This document shows positions 37,100-47,621 of a stretch of 64,000 nucleotides of DNA, one piece after another (position 1 is the first letter of the stretch; each line of letters starts with the position of its first letter). The notes beneath the pieces were generated by a model. The model did no database searches. It was not told where the DNA came from and saw nothing but the letters and a program-made list of their open reading frames with translations. Source of the stretch: Nitrosomonas sp. (GTDB lineage Bacteria; Pseudomonadota; Gammaproteobacteria; Burkholderiales; Nitrosomonadaceae); NCBI GenBank assembly GCA_024281995.1, contig JAMWZW010000002.1:1-64000 (forward strand), in the 5' to 3' direction. The translations under genes and the position numbers were made by a program.

Positions 37100-37203
37100 C
37101 TATTAAAAATTGCTCATTGTTTTTAATATTTTTAATATAAGATGGTTTATATCTTGGGTGTGTTTTAATAGACTGAAGAAAGCAAAATTTTTGGAGTATT
37201 TCT

Positions 37204-38724
37204 ATGTGTGGAATTCTCGGTATCGTTGCACAATCACCGGTTAATCAGTTACTTTATGATGGTTTATTAATGCTGCAGCATCGTGGTCAGGATGCAAGTG
37301 GTATAGTAACTGCACAAGGTAATACTTTTCATATGCACAAAGGGTGTGGCTTGGTACGTGATGTATTTCGCACGAGAAACATGCGCGTTCTCAATGGGAA
37401 TATGGGTATCGGGCATGTTCGTTATCCAACAGCGGGTTCTGTGAGTTCGCCTGCAGAAGCTCAGCCTTTTTATGTTAATTCACCTTTCGGTATTGTCTTA
37501 GGTCACAATGGCAATTTGACTAATGCTGAGCAATTGAACGAAGAATTATTTAAGGCTGATTTGCGGCATGTTAATACTAATTCTGATTCTGAAGTACTTC
37601 TCAACGTGCTTGCCCATGAGCTACAAGCTACTACCCGTAATTACCAGCTGGATCCTGAAACAATTTTTGCTGCTGTATCGGGTGTGCATAGACGTTGTAG
37701 AGGTGCTTATGCTGTGGTGGCGATGATTGCTGGTTATGGGTTACTTGCTTTTCGCGATCCGTATGGCATACGGCCTTTGGTTTTTGGTATTAATGAAAAT
37801 GAATTGGGCGACGAGTATTTGATTGCATCCGAAAGTGCTTCACTAGATTCATTAGGTTTTAAGTTGATTCGTGATGTAGCACCAGGCGAAGCAATTTTTA
37901 TCGATGAAGGGGGAAATTTCTATAATAAACAATGTGCAACAGAATATTCACTTAATCCATGTATATTTGAGTATGTTTACTTAGCTCGACCCGATTCTGT
38001 GATTGACGGTGTTTCTGTATATGAAGCGCGGTTAAATATGGGAGAATTTCTCGCTGAAAAGATTATCAAATCTATGCACCATCTTGATATTGATGTTGTT
38101 TTTCCAATACCGGATTCAAGCCGGCCTAGCGCTTTGCAACTTGCCAATCGGTTAGGTGTTAATTTCCGTGAAGGGTTTGTTAAGAATAGATATGTTGGTC
38201 GTACTTTTATCATGCCAGGGCAGCAGCAACGACGGAAATCGGTACGGCAAAAATTAAATGCTATGAGTGTAGAGTTTCGAGGTAAAAATGTATTGCTTGT
38301 TGATGATTCTATCGTGCGAGGTACTACGAGCCGAGAAATTGTTCAAATGGCGCGTGAGGCAGGAGCAAAGAAGATTTTTTTTGCTTCTGCGGCTCCACCG
38401 GTTAGATATCCTAATGTATATGGTATCGATATGCCTACGCGGCGGGAACTAATCGCTACTGATCGAAGCACTGAGGAAATTTGTAAAGAGATTGGTGCGG
38501 ATTATCTTATTTTTCAAGACTTGGGTGCACTCAATGAAGCTGTTTCAAAAGTATCGCCCACGGTAAAAGATTTTGAGACTTCTTGCTTCGATGGGAATTA
38601 TATTACCGGTGATGTGACATCGGATTATTTGCGAGCTATAGAATTACAACGGAATACAAGGTCCCCCTCAGTGGATTTAAGATCAACAACTCAGCTTGAT
38701 TTAAGTTTAGTTGTTTCTGATTAA
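37204..38724 (+). CDS. purF: Amidophosphoribosyltransferase PurF
   Basis: A 506-residue enzyme that starts purine synthesis from PRPP and glutamine. The catalytic Cys2 of the N-terminal glutaminase domain is exposed after Met removal (MCGILGIV); the PRPP site is [29 protein letters not shown] and [15 protein letters not shown] motifs are complete. TTGGAG precedes the ATG. Confidence 0.98.
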   Translation: MCGILGIVAQSPVNQLLYDGLLMLQHRGQDASGIVTAQGNTFHMHKGCGLVRDVFRTRNMRVLNGNMGIGHVRYPTAGSVSSPAEAQPFYVNSPFGIVLGHNGNLTNAEQLNEELFKADLRHVNTNSDSEVLLNVLAHELQATTRNYQLDPETIFAAVSGVHRRCRGAYAVVAMIAGYGLLAFRDPYGIRPLVFGINENELGDEYLIASESASLDSLGFKLIRDVAPGEAIFIDEGGNFYNKQCATEYSLNPCIFEYVYLARPDSVIDGVSVYEARLNMGEFLAEKIIKSMHHLDIDVVFPIPDSSRPSALQLANRLGVNFREGFVKNRYVGRTFIMPGQQQRRKSVRQKLNAMSVEFRGKNVLLVDDSIVRGTTSREIVQMAREAGAKKIFFASAAPPVRYPNVYGIDMPTRRELIATDRSTEEICKEIGADYLIFQDLGALNEAVSKVSPTVKDFETSCFDGNYITGDVTSDYLRAIELQRNTRSPSVDLRSTTQLDLSLVVSD

Positions 38725-38839
38725 CGTATTTTCTGACCGGAACTGGAATAATCACCTGTTATGATCGCTAATCAATCCAAATCAATTTTAATGAAATAAC
38801 AAGAGAACTTACATTTTAAGGGTTTGAGGCCTTATTAAC

Positions 38840-40015
38840 ATGTCAGATGATTTGCAGCCAGAGACACTTGCAATACGTACGGGTATCCATCGCAGTCAAT
38901 TTAACGAACATTCTGAAGCAGTATATTTAACTTCAAGTTTTGTTTTTGATAGTGCTGCTCAGGCAGCGGCTCGCTTTATTGGAGATGAGCCCGGCAATAT
39001 TTATTCCAGATTTACTAATCCTACAGTAACAGCATTTGAGGAACGGCTTGCTCAACTTGAAGGTGCGGAGGCGTGCGTAGCGACTTCATCCGGTATGTCT
39101 GCGATTCTAGCATGCATTATGGGGCTACTGTCTGCGGGAGATCATATTGTTGCTTCACGCAGCATATTCGGTGCAACCGTAAATTTATTCAATAATATAT
39201 TGAATAAATTTAATATTAAAACAACATTTGTATCCGCAACTGATATTAAATCCTGGGAAGCTGCTATACAGCCAAATACTAAGCTTTTTTTTCTGGAAAC
39301 ACCGTCAAATCCTCTGACAGAGCTATCCAATATTATAGAGTTATCGAAAATTTCCAAAAGCAATAAGATATGGTTGGTAGTTGATAATTGCTTTTGTACT
39401 CCAATTTTGCAAAAACCGCTTGAACTAGGCGCTGATATCGTTATTCATTCTGCAACTAAGTATTTGGATGGTCAGGGTAGGGTATTAGGAGGTGCGGTAT
39501 TAGGTAATCGAGACTTACTAATGGATGGCGGCATATTTGGTTTTTTACGAACCGCAGGTCCGACATTGAGTGCATTTAATGCTTGGGTTATCCTGAAAGG
39601 CCTTGAAACACTTAAAATCCGCATGGAGGCTCATTCAGCCCATGCATTGCAAATAGCGCAGTGGTTAGAGTCTCAGCCTAATGTAGCACGAGTTTTTTAT
39701 CCCGGATTGGTTTCTCATCCGCAACATGAGCTAGCAAAGCAACAACAAAAGTCGGGAGGTGGAATTGTTACGTTTGAAGTAAAAGGCGGAAAAGAAGCGG
39801 CATGGCGTGTTATTGATTCTACTCATTTGATTTCAATTACTGCTAATCTTGGCGACGTTAAAAGTACATTGACACATCCTGCCACCACAACCCATGCGCG
39901 TATCAGCCAAGAGGCGAGGGATGTGGCGGGAATATCTGATGGATTGTTGCGTATTGCTGTAGGATTAGAAGCTGTTGCAGATCTTCAGAATGATTTAGCA
40001 CGTGGCTTATCGTAA
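38840..40015 (+). CDS. metZ: O-succinylhomoserine sulfhydrylase MetZ
   Basis: A 391-residue Cys/Met metabolism PLP enzyme which makes homocysteine from O-succinylhomoserine and sulfide. The PLP lysine is in HSATKYLDGQGRVLGGAV; other family blocks are SRFTNPTVTAFEERLAQLEGAE and SSGMSAI. The position after purF is typical for betaproteobacterial MetZ. Its product would be methylated by MetE (61348). Confidence 0.94.
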   Translation: MSDDLQPETLAIRTGIHRSQFNEHSEAVYLTSSFVFDSAAQAAARFIGDEPGNIYSRFTNPTVTAFEERLAQLEGAEACVATSSGMSAILACIMGLLSAGDHIVASRSIFGATVNLFNNILNKFNIKTTFVSATDIKSWEAAIQPNTKLFFLETPSNPLTELSNIIELSKISKSNKIWLVVDNCFCTPILQKPLELGADIVIHSATKYLDGQGRVLGGAVLGNRDLLMDGGIFGFLRTAGPTLSAFNAWVILKGLETLKIRMEAHSAHALQIAQWLESQPNVARVFYPGLVSHPQHELAKQQQKSGGGIVTFEVKGGKEAAWRVIDSTHLISITANLGDVKSTLTHPATTTHARISQEARDVAGISDGLLRIAVGLEAVADLQNDLARGLS

Positions 40016-40089
40016 TTATTTCGAATTATAAGCGATAGCTTTATTTTCACTTTTACCAGAAAAGCTGCCTCAAAATCTATCACGCGGAA

Positions 40090-40581
40090 TCATATAATCT
40101 CAGCTTTTTGGATAATCACATCTTCAAGTGGAACATTTTGGTGTCCAGCACAATCTCCAGTTCTAACTTTCTTTATTTTATCGACCACATCTTGTCCCTC
40201 GACTACTCTGCCAAAAACACAATAACCATAGCCTTGTGGGGATGAGGATTTATAATTTAAAAATCCATTATTGGTTACATTGATAAAGAATTGTGTTGTA
40301 GCGGAATGAACATCAGCCGTTCGTGCCATCGCTATGGTGTAGGCTTCATTTTTTAATCCATTCGCAGCTTCATTCTGAATAGGTGAATGAGTTTTCTTTT
40401 GTTTCATGCCAGGTTCAAACCCACCACCTTGGATCATAAAGTCGTCAATGACACGATGAAATAGCGTATTGTCATAAAAACCACTCGTTACATAATTGAG
40501 AAAATTCTGTACAGTTTCAGGTGCTTTTTCGCTATCAAGTTCAAGGGTAATTACACCAAAGTTGGTTTCCAATTTAACCAT
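40090..40581 (-). CDS. ppiB: Cytoplasmic peptidyl-prolyl cis-trans isomerase PpiB
   Basis: A 163-residue cyclophilin without signal peptide. The active-site blocks [28 protein letters not shown] and the final tryptophan-free [14 protein letters not shown] are typical of bacterial PpiB. It lies 21 bases after the periplasmic paralogue on the same strand; both were evidently produced by a tandem duplication. Confidence 0.95.
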   Translation of the reverse strand: MVKLETNFGVITLELDSEKAPETVQNFLNYVTSGFYDNTLFHRVIDDFMIQGGGFEPGMKQKKTHSPIQNEAANGLKNEAYTIAMARTADVHSATTQFFINVTNNGFLNYKSSSPQGYGYCVFGRVVEGQDVVDKIKKVRTGDCAGHQNVPLEDVIIQKAEII

Positions 40582-40602
40582 ATAAGTCCTTTTTTTAATT
40601 TA

Positions 40603-41190
40603 TTATTTTTCAACTTCTGAAAGTTTAATGATATCTTCGATTATTACACTGGTTTTAGGCACATCACTAGGAAATGGGCCACTAGAGCCAGTCGGAATTG
40701 ATGCGATTTTTTGTATTACGTCGATGCCACTGATTACTTTGCCAAATACTGTATAACCATATCCACTTTGGCTAGGCGCTTTGTAATTTAAGAAATCATT
40801 ATTTACTACATTGATAAAAAATTGCGCTGTAGCAGAATGGGGATCGGAGGTACGTGCCATCGCGATTGTTCCAGTCTCGTTTTTTAAACCATTGGCAGCT
40901 TCATTTTGAATGGGTGAACGCGTCGGTTTTTGCTTTAAAGTGATATCAAATCCACCACCTTGAATCATAAAATTAGATATAACTCTATGAAATATAGTAT
41001 TTTTATAAAAACCATCGTCAATATATTGCATGAAATTTTCTACAGTTTTTGGTGCTCTATCTGGATAAAGTTCAAGTACTATATTTCCAAGGTTTGTTCT
41101 CATTTCTACTTTGATATCTGCGGCATATGAATTTAAGCTTAAGATAAACAAGAGAATAAAAAATAAGATTCGATTGAATTGGTTTCGCAT
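40603..41190 (-). CDS. Periplasmic peptidyl-prolyl cis-trans isomerase PpiA-like
   Basis: A 195-residue cyclophilin with a signal peptide (ILFFILLFILSLNSYA, cleavage near residue 23). The core [19 protein letters not shown] and QFFINVVNNDFLNYK closely match its neighbour PpiB, with ATA-rich signal added. It should fold exported proteins in the periplasm. It is the first gene of the pair. Confidence 0.93.
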   Translation of the reverse strand: MRNQFNRILFFILLFILSLNSYAADIKVEMRTNLGNIVLELYPDRAPKTVENFMQYIDDGFYKNTIFHRVISNFMIQGGGFDITLKQKPTRSPIQNEAANGLKNETGTIAMARTSDPHSATAQFFINVVNNDFLNYKAPSQSGYGYTVFGKVISGIDVIQKIASIPTGSSGPFPSDVPKTSVIIEDIIKLSEVEK

Positions 41191-41342
41191 ATTTTGTTTT
41201 GTCCTGTTGGGAAGATCTATAGTAAAGGAAGGGTCTGATTATTGCATTATGTTATACTCGCCCAGTTTTATAATTCCATCGAGTATATCCAAAATCTCAT
41301 CGAGAAGATAAGCAATTCTATAATTTTTCAATCATCTTCCAT

Positions 41343-42725
41343 ATGCTTAAAATTTATAACTCAATCATCCGAGAAAAACAAGATTTTGTGCCTTTAGTTC
41401 CCAGAGAAGTAAAAATATATGTGTGCGGCATGACGGTATACGATTACTGCCATTTAGGACACGCCAGAGTTTTAGTTGTATTTGATACCGTTGTACGTTG
41501 GCTCCAGGCCAGTAATTTTGTAGTTACTTATGTTCGCAATATTACCGATATTGATGACAAAATTATCAAACGTGCCCAAGAAAATAATGAATCAATTGCG
41601 GATTTAACTAATCGATTTATCGAGGCCATGAATGAGGATTCTTTAGCATTGGGCGTAGCACTGCCCACCTTTGAACCGCGTGCGACAGATTATGTCGGAC
41701 ATATGATTAATATGATCAACACATTAGTGGAAAAAGGGCTTGCTTATGCTGCCAGTAATGGTGATGTTTATTATTCTGTATACAATTTTCCAAGTTATGG
41801 AAAACTTTCTGGTAAATCATTGGATGATCTGCGTGCGGGTGAACGAGTAGAAATTGATCCGAATAAAAGAGATCCACTTGATTTTGTTTTGTGGAAGTCA
41901 GCAAAACCGGGAGAGCCCTGTTGGGATTCTCCTTGGGGAAAAGGACGTCCGGGCTGGCATATTGAGTGCTCTGCAATGAGCGAACAGCTTTTAGGGATGC
42001 ACTTTGACATTCATGGGGGAGGACAGGATTTGCAATTCCCGCATCATGAAAATGAAATTGCTCAAAGTGAGGGGGCGCATGAACATACATTCGTTAATTA
42101 CTGGATGCACAATGGATTTGTGCGAGTCGATAATGAAAAAATGTCAAAATCTTTGGGAAATTTTTTTACAGTTCGTGAAATACTGAAGCATTACCAAGCA
42201 GAAGTCGTGCGTTTTTTTATTTTGCGTGCGCATTATCGCAGTCCATTAAATTATTCTGACCAACATTTGAAAGATTCCAAGCTGGCATTGGATCGTTTGT
42301 ATATCGCGCTAAAAGAAGTTGGAACTACTGGGTCAACTGAAATAAATTGGAACAATGCGCTTGCACAAAAATTTCAAAATGCTATGAATGACGATTTTAA
42401 TACACCAGATGCAATTGCCGTATTATTTGAACTTGTCAGTGATATCAATAAAACAGGCTCAACAGAAAATGCGAATTTGTTAAGAGGGCTTGGGGGTTTA
42501 TTAGGTTTGTTGCAACAGAATCCACAGGACTATTTGCAAAATAAAACTGCTATCAGTGCGTCGCATTCTTTAACTGAAGAGAAGATTGAGCAATTAATTC
42601 AACATCGTATTAGTGCACGTAAAGAAGGCCGGTACTCGGAAGCGGATTTGATACGTAAGAACCTGATGGAACAAGGAATTGTTCTCGAAGATAGTGCGCA
42701 AGGAACGACCTGGCGGCATCAATAA
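41343..42725 (+). CDS. cysS: Cysteinyl-tRNA synthetase CysS
   Basis: A 460-residue class I synthetase. The zinc cysteine and HIGH box are in [17 protein letters not shown], further zinc ligands in WHIECSAMS and [11 protein letters not shown], and the KMSKS loop is [11 protein letters not shown]. The C-terminal DALR-type domain follows. Length is normal. The 3' end is only 13 bases from the convergent methyltransferase-like gene, and no terminator hairpin is visible between them. Confidence 0.98.
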   Translation: MLKIYNSIIREKQDFVPLVPREVKIYVCGMTVYDYCHLGHARVLVVFDTVVRWLQASNFVVTYVRNITDIDDKIIKRAQENNESIADLTNRFIEAMNEDSLALGVALPTFEPRATDYVGHMINMINTLVEKGLAYAASNGDVYYSVYNFPSYGKLSGKSLDDLRAGERVEIDPNKRDPLDFVLWKSAKPGEPCWDSPWGKGRPGWHIECSAMSEQLLGMHFDIHGGGQDLQFPHHENEIAQSEGAHEHTFVNYWMHNGFVRVDNEKMSKSLGNFFTVREILKHYQAEVVRFFILRAHYRSPLNYSDQHLKDSKLALDRLYIALKEVGTTGSTEINWNNALAQKFQNAMNDDFNTPDAIAVLFELVSDINKTGSTENANLLRGLGGLLGLLQQNPQDYLQNKTAISASHSLTEEKIEQLIQHRISARKEGRYSEADLIRKNLMEQGIVLEDSAQGTTWRHQ

Positions 42726-42738
42726 TTCATAATTTGTA

Positions 42739-43527
42739 TTATGGTATTTTCCATAGATACAATGTAGATTTCGAAAAATCCCTGAGATGAATGCTTTTGT
42801 AAGGTGTAATTCCTGGAATAATAAAGGTATTACTGATAAGTAGACTACCAGAACGCATTTCTTTGCTGGCTTTTTGCCAAAGTGACTCCATCGGTATAGG
42901 CGACAGATAAGCATACACTACATCATATTTAGAAAAATCGTGTTGCCAGAAATCACCCCAAAATATTTTGCAATTCGATACTTGAAATACGCTTCGTATT
43001 CTGCTGATTAAAAAAGGTAAAGGTGCAGATTCAATGCCATAGAATTGGCCGTTTTTGTGAGAATCTGCGAGATCATTTAATAAACCACCGCATCCGCTTC
43101 CTAAATCAACGAAAGAAAATTGACGCTGCTTAGGTAAAAGTGTTTCAAGTATTGTTGTTACATTTTTACTTGAAAGGTAAAGGGGCACTTGAGTTTTGTA
43201 TGTTTTTCCATAAATTGACACTAAGCAAACAAAGAATAATAAAAACCAAAATGGGGAAATATTGAATGACAGTGTGATAACGACAATAGGTGTAAAGAGG
43301 AGATTAATGAATACCCACCATAATGGCATACGGAGATAGTAACTGATGAAACTTGCCAGCAAGCCTTGCATACAACTCCATTCAAATAAACTTAATGCCA
43401 ATGATGAATGAAAGACCGCAATAAAAGCTACCATTAGAAAGCTAGCTATCTGGGCCAATAGCGCCATAATTGATGAATTTTGATTTTTTTGTAGTGAATT
43501 TCTCAGGAGAATTTTATTGGTAAGCAT
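42739..43527 (-). CDS. Membrane-tethered methyltransferase-like protein
   Basis: A 262-residue protein. The first 125 residues hold about four membrane helices (for example FLMVAFIAVFHSSLALSLF and FWFLLFFVCLVSIYG); the rest is a class I SAM-dependent methyltransferase fold with motif I VDLGSGCGGLLNDLAD, an acidic IESAPLP after beta 2, and a motif WGDFWQHDF. Substrate unknown; possibly a small envelope or protein target. The ATG at 43527 has AGGA 7 bases upstream; a GTG at 43533 is too close to it. It overlaps the end of motB by 14 bases, so it is translated with the motor genes. Confidence 0.75.
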   Translation of the reverse strand: MLTNKILLRNSLQKNQNSSIMALLAQIASFLMVAFIAVFHSSLALSLFEWSCMQGLLASFISYYLRMPLWWVFINLLFTPIVVITLSFNISPFWFLLFFVCLVSIYGKTYKTQVPLYLSSKNVTTILETLLPKQRQFSFVDLGSGCGGLLNDLADSHKNGQFYGIESAPLPFLISRIRSVFQVSNCKIFWGDFWQHDFSKYDVVYAYLSPIPMESLWQKASKEMRSGSLLISNTFIIPGITPYKSIHLRDFSKSTLYLWKIP

Positions 43528-44443
43528 TTTCACTTCCTAATAATTCTTTGTTGGGTTCGTCTTGCATATCGATATCAACGGTAGGATTGTCCATAATGAC
43601 TGCTTTTTCGGCTTTCTCATTCATTACGACAATGCTAATTCGACGATTAATCGGATTCAGTGGGTCATTTTTATCAAACAAAACCGCAGAAGATAGACCC
43701 ACAACTTTAAGTACTTTGTTTGTATCCATACCGCCCGCCACAAGTTCACGCCGTGAAGCATTTGCCCGATCTGCCGATAGTTCCCAATTACTAAAACCTT
43801 TATCACCTGCCGGGAATGGCTTAGCATCGGTGTGTCCAGAAAGGCTGATTTTGTTACTGACGTCATTGAGCATTTTGCCAATTTCACGCAGAATGGTTCG
43901 TGTATAAGGCTGTAATTCTGCTTTACCAAGCGCAAACATGGGTCGATTTTGCTCATCGACAATTTGAATTCTTAGACCATCAGTTGTGATGTCGAGTAAG
44001 AGTTGGTTTTCGAATTTTTTTAAGGCAGGATTTGCTTCTATGGCTTGCTCAATTTTTTTCTTAAGGCCCTCTAATTTCATTAACTCAGCACGCTCTCTTA
44101 ATTTCTTCTTAGTTTGATCGTCAATTGGTTCCGTAACGGTTGCCTTTTGTACTTGTCCGTCTTGACGGGTAAAGTCGGTTCCCCCGCCTTTAATAACGCT
44201 ATCGATATCCCCACTTCCTGATCCACCCATCATTGCAACTTTTAGGGGTGTTTTAAAATATTCAGAAATACCTTTCAATTGTGCTTTGGTTGTTGATCCT
44301 AATAACCACATGAGAAGGAAAAAAGCCATCATTGCGGTTACAAAATCAGCGTATGCGATTTTCCACGCACCGCCATGATGTCCACCTGCTGTCTTCTTAA
44401 TGCGTTTAATAACTATGGGTCGCTGGGTAAGATCATCAGCCAT
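43514..44443 (-). CDS. motB: Flagellar motor stator protein MotB
   Basis: A 309-residue stator subunit. One helix near residues 28-48 holds the proton-carrying aspartate (AYADFVTAMMAFFLLMWLLG). The C-terminal OmpA-like domain (about 155-280; ISLSGHTDAKPF, NWELSADRANASRREL, NRRISIVV) binds peptidoglycan. With MotA it forms the proton channel that drives rotation. It lies 41 bases after motA. No other flagellar genes are in the window. Confidence 0.96.
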   Translation of the reverse strand: MADDLTQRPIVIKRIKKTAGGHHGGAWKIAYADFVTAMMAFFLLMWLLGSTTKAQLKGISEYFKTPLKVAMMGGSGSGDIDSVIKGGGTDFTRQDGQVQKATVTEPIDDQTKKKLRERAELMKLEGLKKKIEQAIEANPALKKFENQLLLDITTDGLRIQIVDEQNRPMFALGKAELQPYTRTILREIGKMLNDVSNKISLSGHTDAKPFPAGDKGFSNWELSADRANASRRELVAGGMDTNKVLKVVGLSSAVLFDKNDPLNPINRRISIVVMNEKAEKAVIMDNPTVDIDMQDEPNKELLGSENAYQ

Positions 44444-44484
44444 AAATATCCTCGCGATTCAAATAAAAGTCATTTTGGAACAGA

Positions 44485-45345
44485 TTATTTTGATTTACTT
44501 TGTTTGACATGTTCTTCTAATTCTGCAAAGGAGGGTCGTTCGGTAGTGAATAGGACTTTTCTCCCAAATTCAACTGCCAGAACGGGTGAATAGCCGTTCA
44601 GATTAGCTAGTAAAGTTATTTTGATACATTCATACAACTTACTGGATTCATGCAAGTTATGTTCGAGTTTCCCGGCTAATGGACTGACAAAACCATAAGC
44701 CAGTAGAATTCCAAGGAATGTACCAACCAAAGCTGCGGCAATCAAAATACCTAGCTCTGCAGGTGGAAGATGGACAGATTCCATTGTATGCACTACCCCC
44801 ATTACCGCTGCAACAATTCCGAATGCAGGTAGCCCGTCACCAAGTTTTGATATGGTATGAATAGGTACTTCGCCTTCTTGGTGGTGGGTCTCTAATTCGC
44901 TGTCCATTAAGCTTTCTATTTCGAGAGAATTGAGGTTGCCACCTACCATTAGCCTTAAATAATCAGTGATAAATTCGGTGATGTGGTGGTCAGCCAGAAT
45001 ATCAGGGTATTTGGTAAAAATGGGGCTATTGGCGGGATCATCAACATCGGCTTCAATCGACATCAACCCTTCTTTACGAATTTTCCCAAGGACTTCATAG
45101 AGTAATGTCATTAGGTCCATATACAGTGCTTTTGTATATTTTGAGCCTTTAAAAACAGTTGGTAAGGCTTTTAGTGTTGATTTAAGAGCTTTACTTGAAT
45201 TACCTACCACAAAGGCACCAACTGCAGCACCTCCGATCATAAGTAATTCAACGGGTTGCCATAATGAAGCGAGATGACCTCCAGCTAAAGCAAATCCTCC
45301 AAAGACAGAAATGATAATGACGATATAACCAACAATAACAAGCAT
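44485..45345 (-). CDS. motA: Flagellar motor stator protein MotA
   Basis: A 286-residue membrane protein with four helices, MotA of the Escherichia type: VIVGYIVIIISVFGGFALAGG, cytoplasmic loop with charged residues, and the conserved prolines in VPIHTISKLGDGLPAFGIVAAVMGVV. GGGAG precedes the ATG. It forms the stator with MotB downstream. No clear sigma-28 promoter was found upstream. Confidence 0.96.
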   Translation of the reverse strand: MLVIVGYIVIIISVFGGFALAGGHLASLWQPVELLMIGGAAVGAFVVGNSSKALKSTLKALPTVFKGSKYTKALYMDLMTLLYEVLGKIRKEGLMSIEADVDDPANSPIFTKYPDILADHHITEFITDYLRLMVGGNLNSLEIESLMDSELETHHQEGEVPIHTISKLGDGLPAFGIVAAVMGVVHTMESVHLPPAELGILIAAALVGTFLGILLAYGFVSPLAGKLEHNLHESSKLYECIKITLLANLNGYSPVLAVEFGRKVLFTTERPSFAELEEHVKQSKSK

Positions 45346-45739
45346 CGCGCTAACTCCCAGGATTGTAATTGTTCAATGATTGATGGCAGATTCTGGATTG
45401 AAACAGTAACATACAGCCTAGAAATTCATTCGCCGAGATAGAATGAGTTTTCCCTGCATTTTCTGGTTTTTTGTCGCAGGTTGTAACTGAGAATAAATAA
45501 CAGTTTTGATAAAGGGTGTATATAAAGAATGTCTTTTGAAACATGTATCAATAGCGCATATTTAGTCAAAAAATATCTGTAGTGAATTTTTCTGATTTAA
45601 ATAAACTGATCGAGTGGTTTTGTTAGCGTAAAGCTAGCGATGAATGCGAGATTGAAGTGAAGTGCTTAATTGCAAACGATGAAGGCTATATTTTATAAAT
45701 ATAACCTTCATCGTTTGTGGAATCTACTAAAAATCCTTA
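45346..45739. other. 394-base gap between motA and the glycosidase-like gene
   Basis: Holds the motA promoter region on one side and a strong hairpin (next entry) on the other. No gene. A sequence resembling a flagellar sigma-28 site upstream of motA matches the consensus too poorly to be called. Confidence 0.5.
45674..45716 (-). terminator. Hairpin after the glycosidase-like gene
   Basis: A 17-bp stem (left arm AAACGATGAAGGCTATA) with one mismatch and a 9-base loop lies 24 bases beyond the stop codon at 45740. T-run weak on the minus strand. Confidence 0.65.
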
Positions 45740-46996
45740 CTAGTTAGTATTACATGCGGCGTAACTAGCTGGGCAAGCTGAAGGTAATCCGCCAGAAAGA
45801 GTACTTGTTTGGGTTTTCTGTCTTAACAATGCCAATACATCATCGTAATAGCCTGGGGAGCGTGTCCAGAAAATGTAATTCACTTTCAAGGTTTGTTTTG
45901 CAAAATTAAATAATTCTGTCACGGTTGGTTTGTGGCCTGAACCATCAAATTTGGTGTTTAGATAATTTGCTCTCTCTATTTGAATTGCTAAAGGCATAGT
46001 TCCAGAAAGCTCGGTAAAGTAAGGATAGATGCCTTTAGGAGAGTATTTTGTTCCAGGGAAAAGTAATCCTGGATCTTGTGGGAAAACATCCGGACAACCT
46101 AATGTCGCCCCCATATCTTTCAGCCCGTTCACGAGTGAAGATAAATATGTACGTGGAAAATTCAAATATTGAAATGACATTGTGTTAGGGAAGTTGTTGC
46201 GGAAGTGTTTGTTGATACCCAGCAAATTAGTGTAAAAAGTATTCGCTTGTGTAGTGGTGATTGGTTTGATTGGAGTTCCTAAAGCGGATTCCTGTAGACC
46301 GGCACCTTCAAAGTGAGGATGGGCATTTAAATGTTGCCCCAATGCCTTAGCAAGTGCTGCAAATCGCAAAAACACGTTTTGATTCCATAACTTGATATTA
46401 TATCCATCGATCACATTACTGCCAGAATGGCCAAAAGCGAATACTCCTCCTTCATATTCTGCAGTTTGTAAATATTTGGGTACGCGAATTTCATTAGCGC
46501 CAAATGATTTTGTTTCTATTAAAATAATAAGGCGTTTTTTTCTTTTAGCAAGTTCCGCAAGATGATGATCAATGGAAGCGAAATCATAAACACCTTTTGT
46601 AGGTTCCAATTCCGCCCATTCGTAGCGAATCACTAACCCGCGCAATGCCGAGTGTGTTTCAAGCTCGGTGTAGATTTGATCCATGTACCAAGCACTATCT
46701 TTGCCTCCGCCAACTAGCATCATATAGTGGCCTGGGTGCCATTTAACCGGTCCCTGAATTGCAGCAGTAGCTTGCATATCTTGGTCAATTGATAGATTCA
46801 ATTCTTGCAGACCCAATTCTTGCATGTCCAATTCTGCATCTGGTGTGAGTGTTGTTGTACTAAAAGCTTGTGGGCTCCAGCTAGCCAGACTTATGCCAAT
46901 AGCCATTGTTGAAGTAATCAGCATGTTGCGCAATTTTTGTGTTGTAGTGGTAGTCGCTTTATTCATTCGTGAGTTAATAATATTTGCACTTTGCAT
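45740..46996 (-). CDS. Exported glycoside-hydrolase-like protein
   Basis: A 418-residue secreted protein. A long N-terminal stretch ending SWSPQAFS acts as a signal peptide. The core looks like a clan-A TIM barrel: GLVIRYEWAELEPTKGVYDF followed by ASIDHHLAELAKRKKRLIILI are typical of GH42/GH5-type beta strands and helix 1-3, and AGLQESALG could supply an acid/base glutamate. The threonine-rich beginning and PSACPASYAACNTN end are low complexity. The exact family and substrate are not recognised. AAGGA precedes the ATG at 46996. It stands alone. Confidence 0.6.
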   Translation of the reverse strand: MQSANIINSRMNKATTTTTQKLRNMLITSTMAIGISLASWSPQAFSTTTLTPDAELDMQELGLQELNLSIDQDMQATAAIQGPVKWHPGHYMMLVGGGKDSAWYMDQIYTELETHSALRGLVIRYEWAELEPTKGVYDFASIDHHLAELAKRKKRLIILIETKSFGANEIRVPKYLQTAEYEGGVFAFGHSGSNVIDGYNIKLWNQNVFLRFAALAKALGQHLNAHPHFEGAGLQESALGTPIKPITTTQANTFYTNLLGINKHFRNNFPNTMSFQYLNFPRTYLSSLVNGLKDMGATLGCPDVFPQDPGLLFPGTKYSPKGIYPYFTELSGTMPLAIQIERANYLNTKFDGSGHKPTVTELFNFAKQTLKVNYIFWTRSPGYYDDVLALLRQKTQTSTLSGGLPSACPASYAACNTN

Positions 46997-47621
46997 ATGA
47001 AAGATTCCTTTTATAAAAATTAGAAGCTGTCAGAGAATAGTGCGTGTGAAAAAAATTGGTTTTGTATATATTCTGTAATCGCTTTTTACTAACAATAATA
47101 AAATTTGAAATTTTCAGAAACTATTAAAAATCCATTTTATTCAGTATGTTGACTATTCTTGGAAAGCCTCGTCTGGTTTACATTTCGTTTTGTTTTACTA
47201 GAAGCAATTAATGCGTATTCTCTGTAGGAAATAAATATCCAATTGATTATAAACAACATTATTTAATCCTTTTGCTTCGAGAATCACTGAACGACAAAGT
47301 TATGAGAAAGCTTTAATGCGTTAAGAAGGGGATTTATAGGTCAATTCTTAAAATAGGAGAGAAATAATATTGTAACTTTTTGTTAAATAATTATTTTATT
47401 TATAGAATAGTTTCGCAGGTTAAGATAGTTTGAAATGTTGTATTTTTACAAATATTTAGTGTTTTTTGCAACACATTGACTATATTTTTACATATAGTAC
47501 GTGAATTATTTTTATAAATCAATATCTTGAAGAGATATTGATTGGGGGGTTGAGGTTGGAGTGGTAAATATTTGTTATTGCATTCGTGTCATACTGAATG
47601 CAATAACAAAGATAGTAATGA
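46997..47621. other. 625-base AT-rich gap
   Basis: No gene found. Near its right end it contains a 10-bp perfect hairpin at 47518-47542 (ATCAATATCT / AGATATTGAT) with no T-run, then a long terminator at 47571-47610. The rest is very AT-rich with short A and T tracts and would include the promoter of the glycosidase-like gene. Confidence 0.5.
47571..47610 (-). terminator. Long hairpin after the TIGR04073 gene
   Basis: A perfect 15-bp stem (TTTGTTATTGCATTC / GAATGCAATAACAAA) with loop GTGTCATACT begins 11 bases after the stop codon at 47622. Symmetric A/T ends make it usable on both strands. Confidence 0.75.

Noticed and set aside
45400..45470. Possible flagellar sigma-28 promoter upstream of motA
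   Set aside because: The best match agrees with only about half of the consensus in both boxes.
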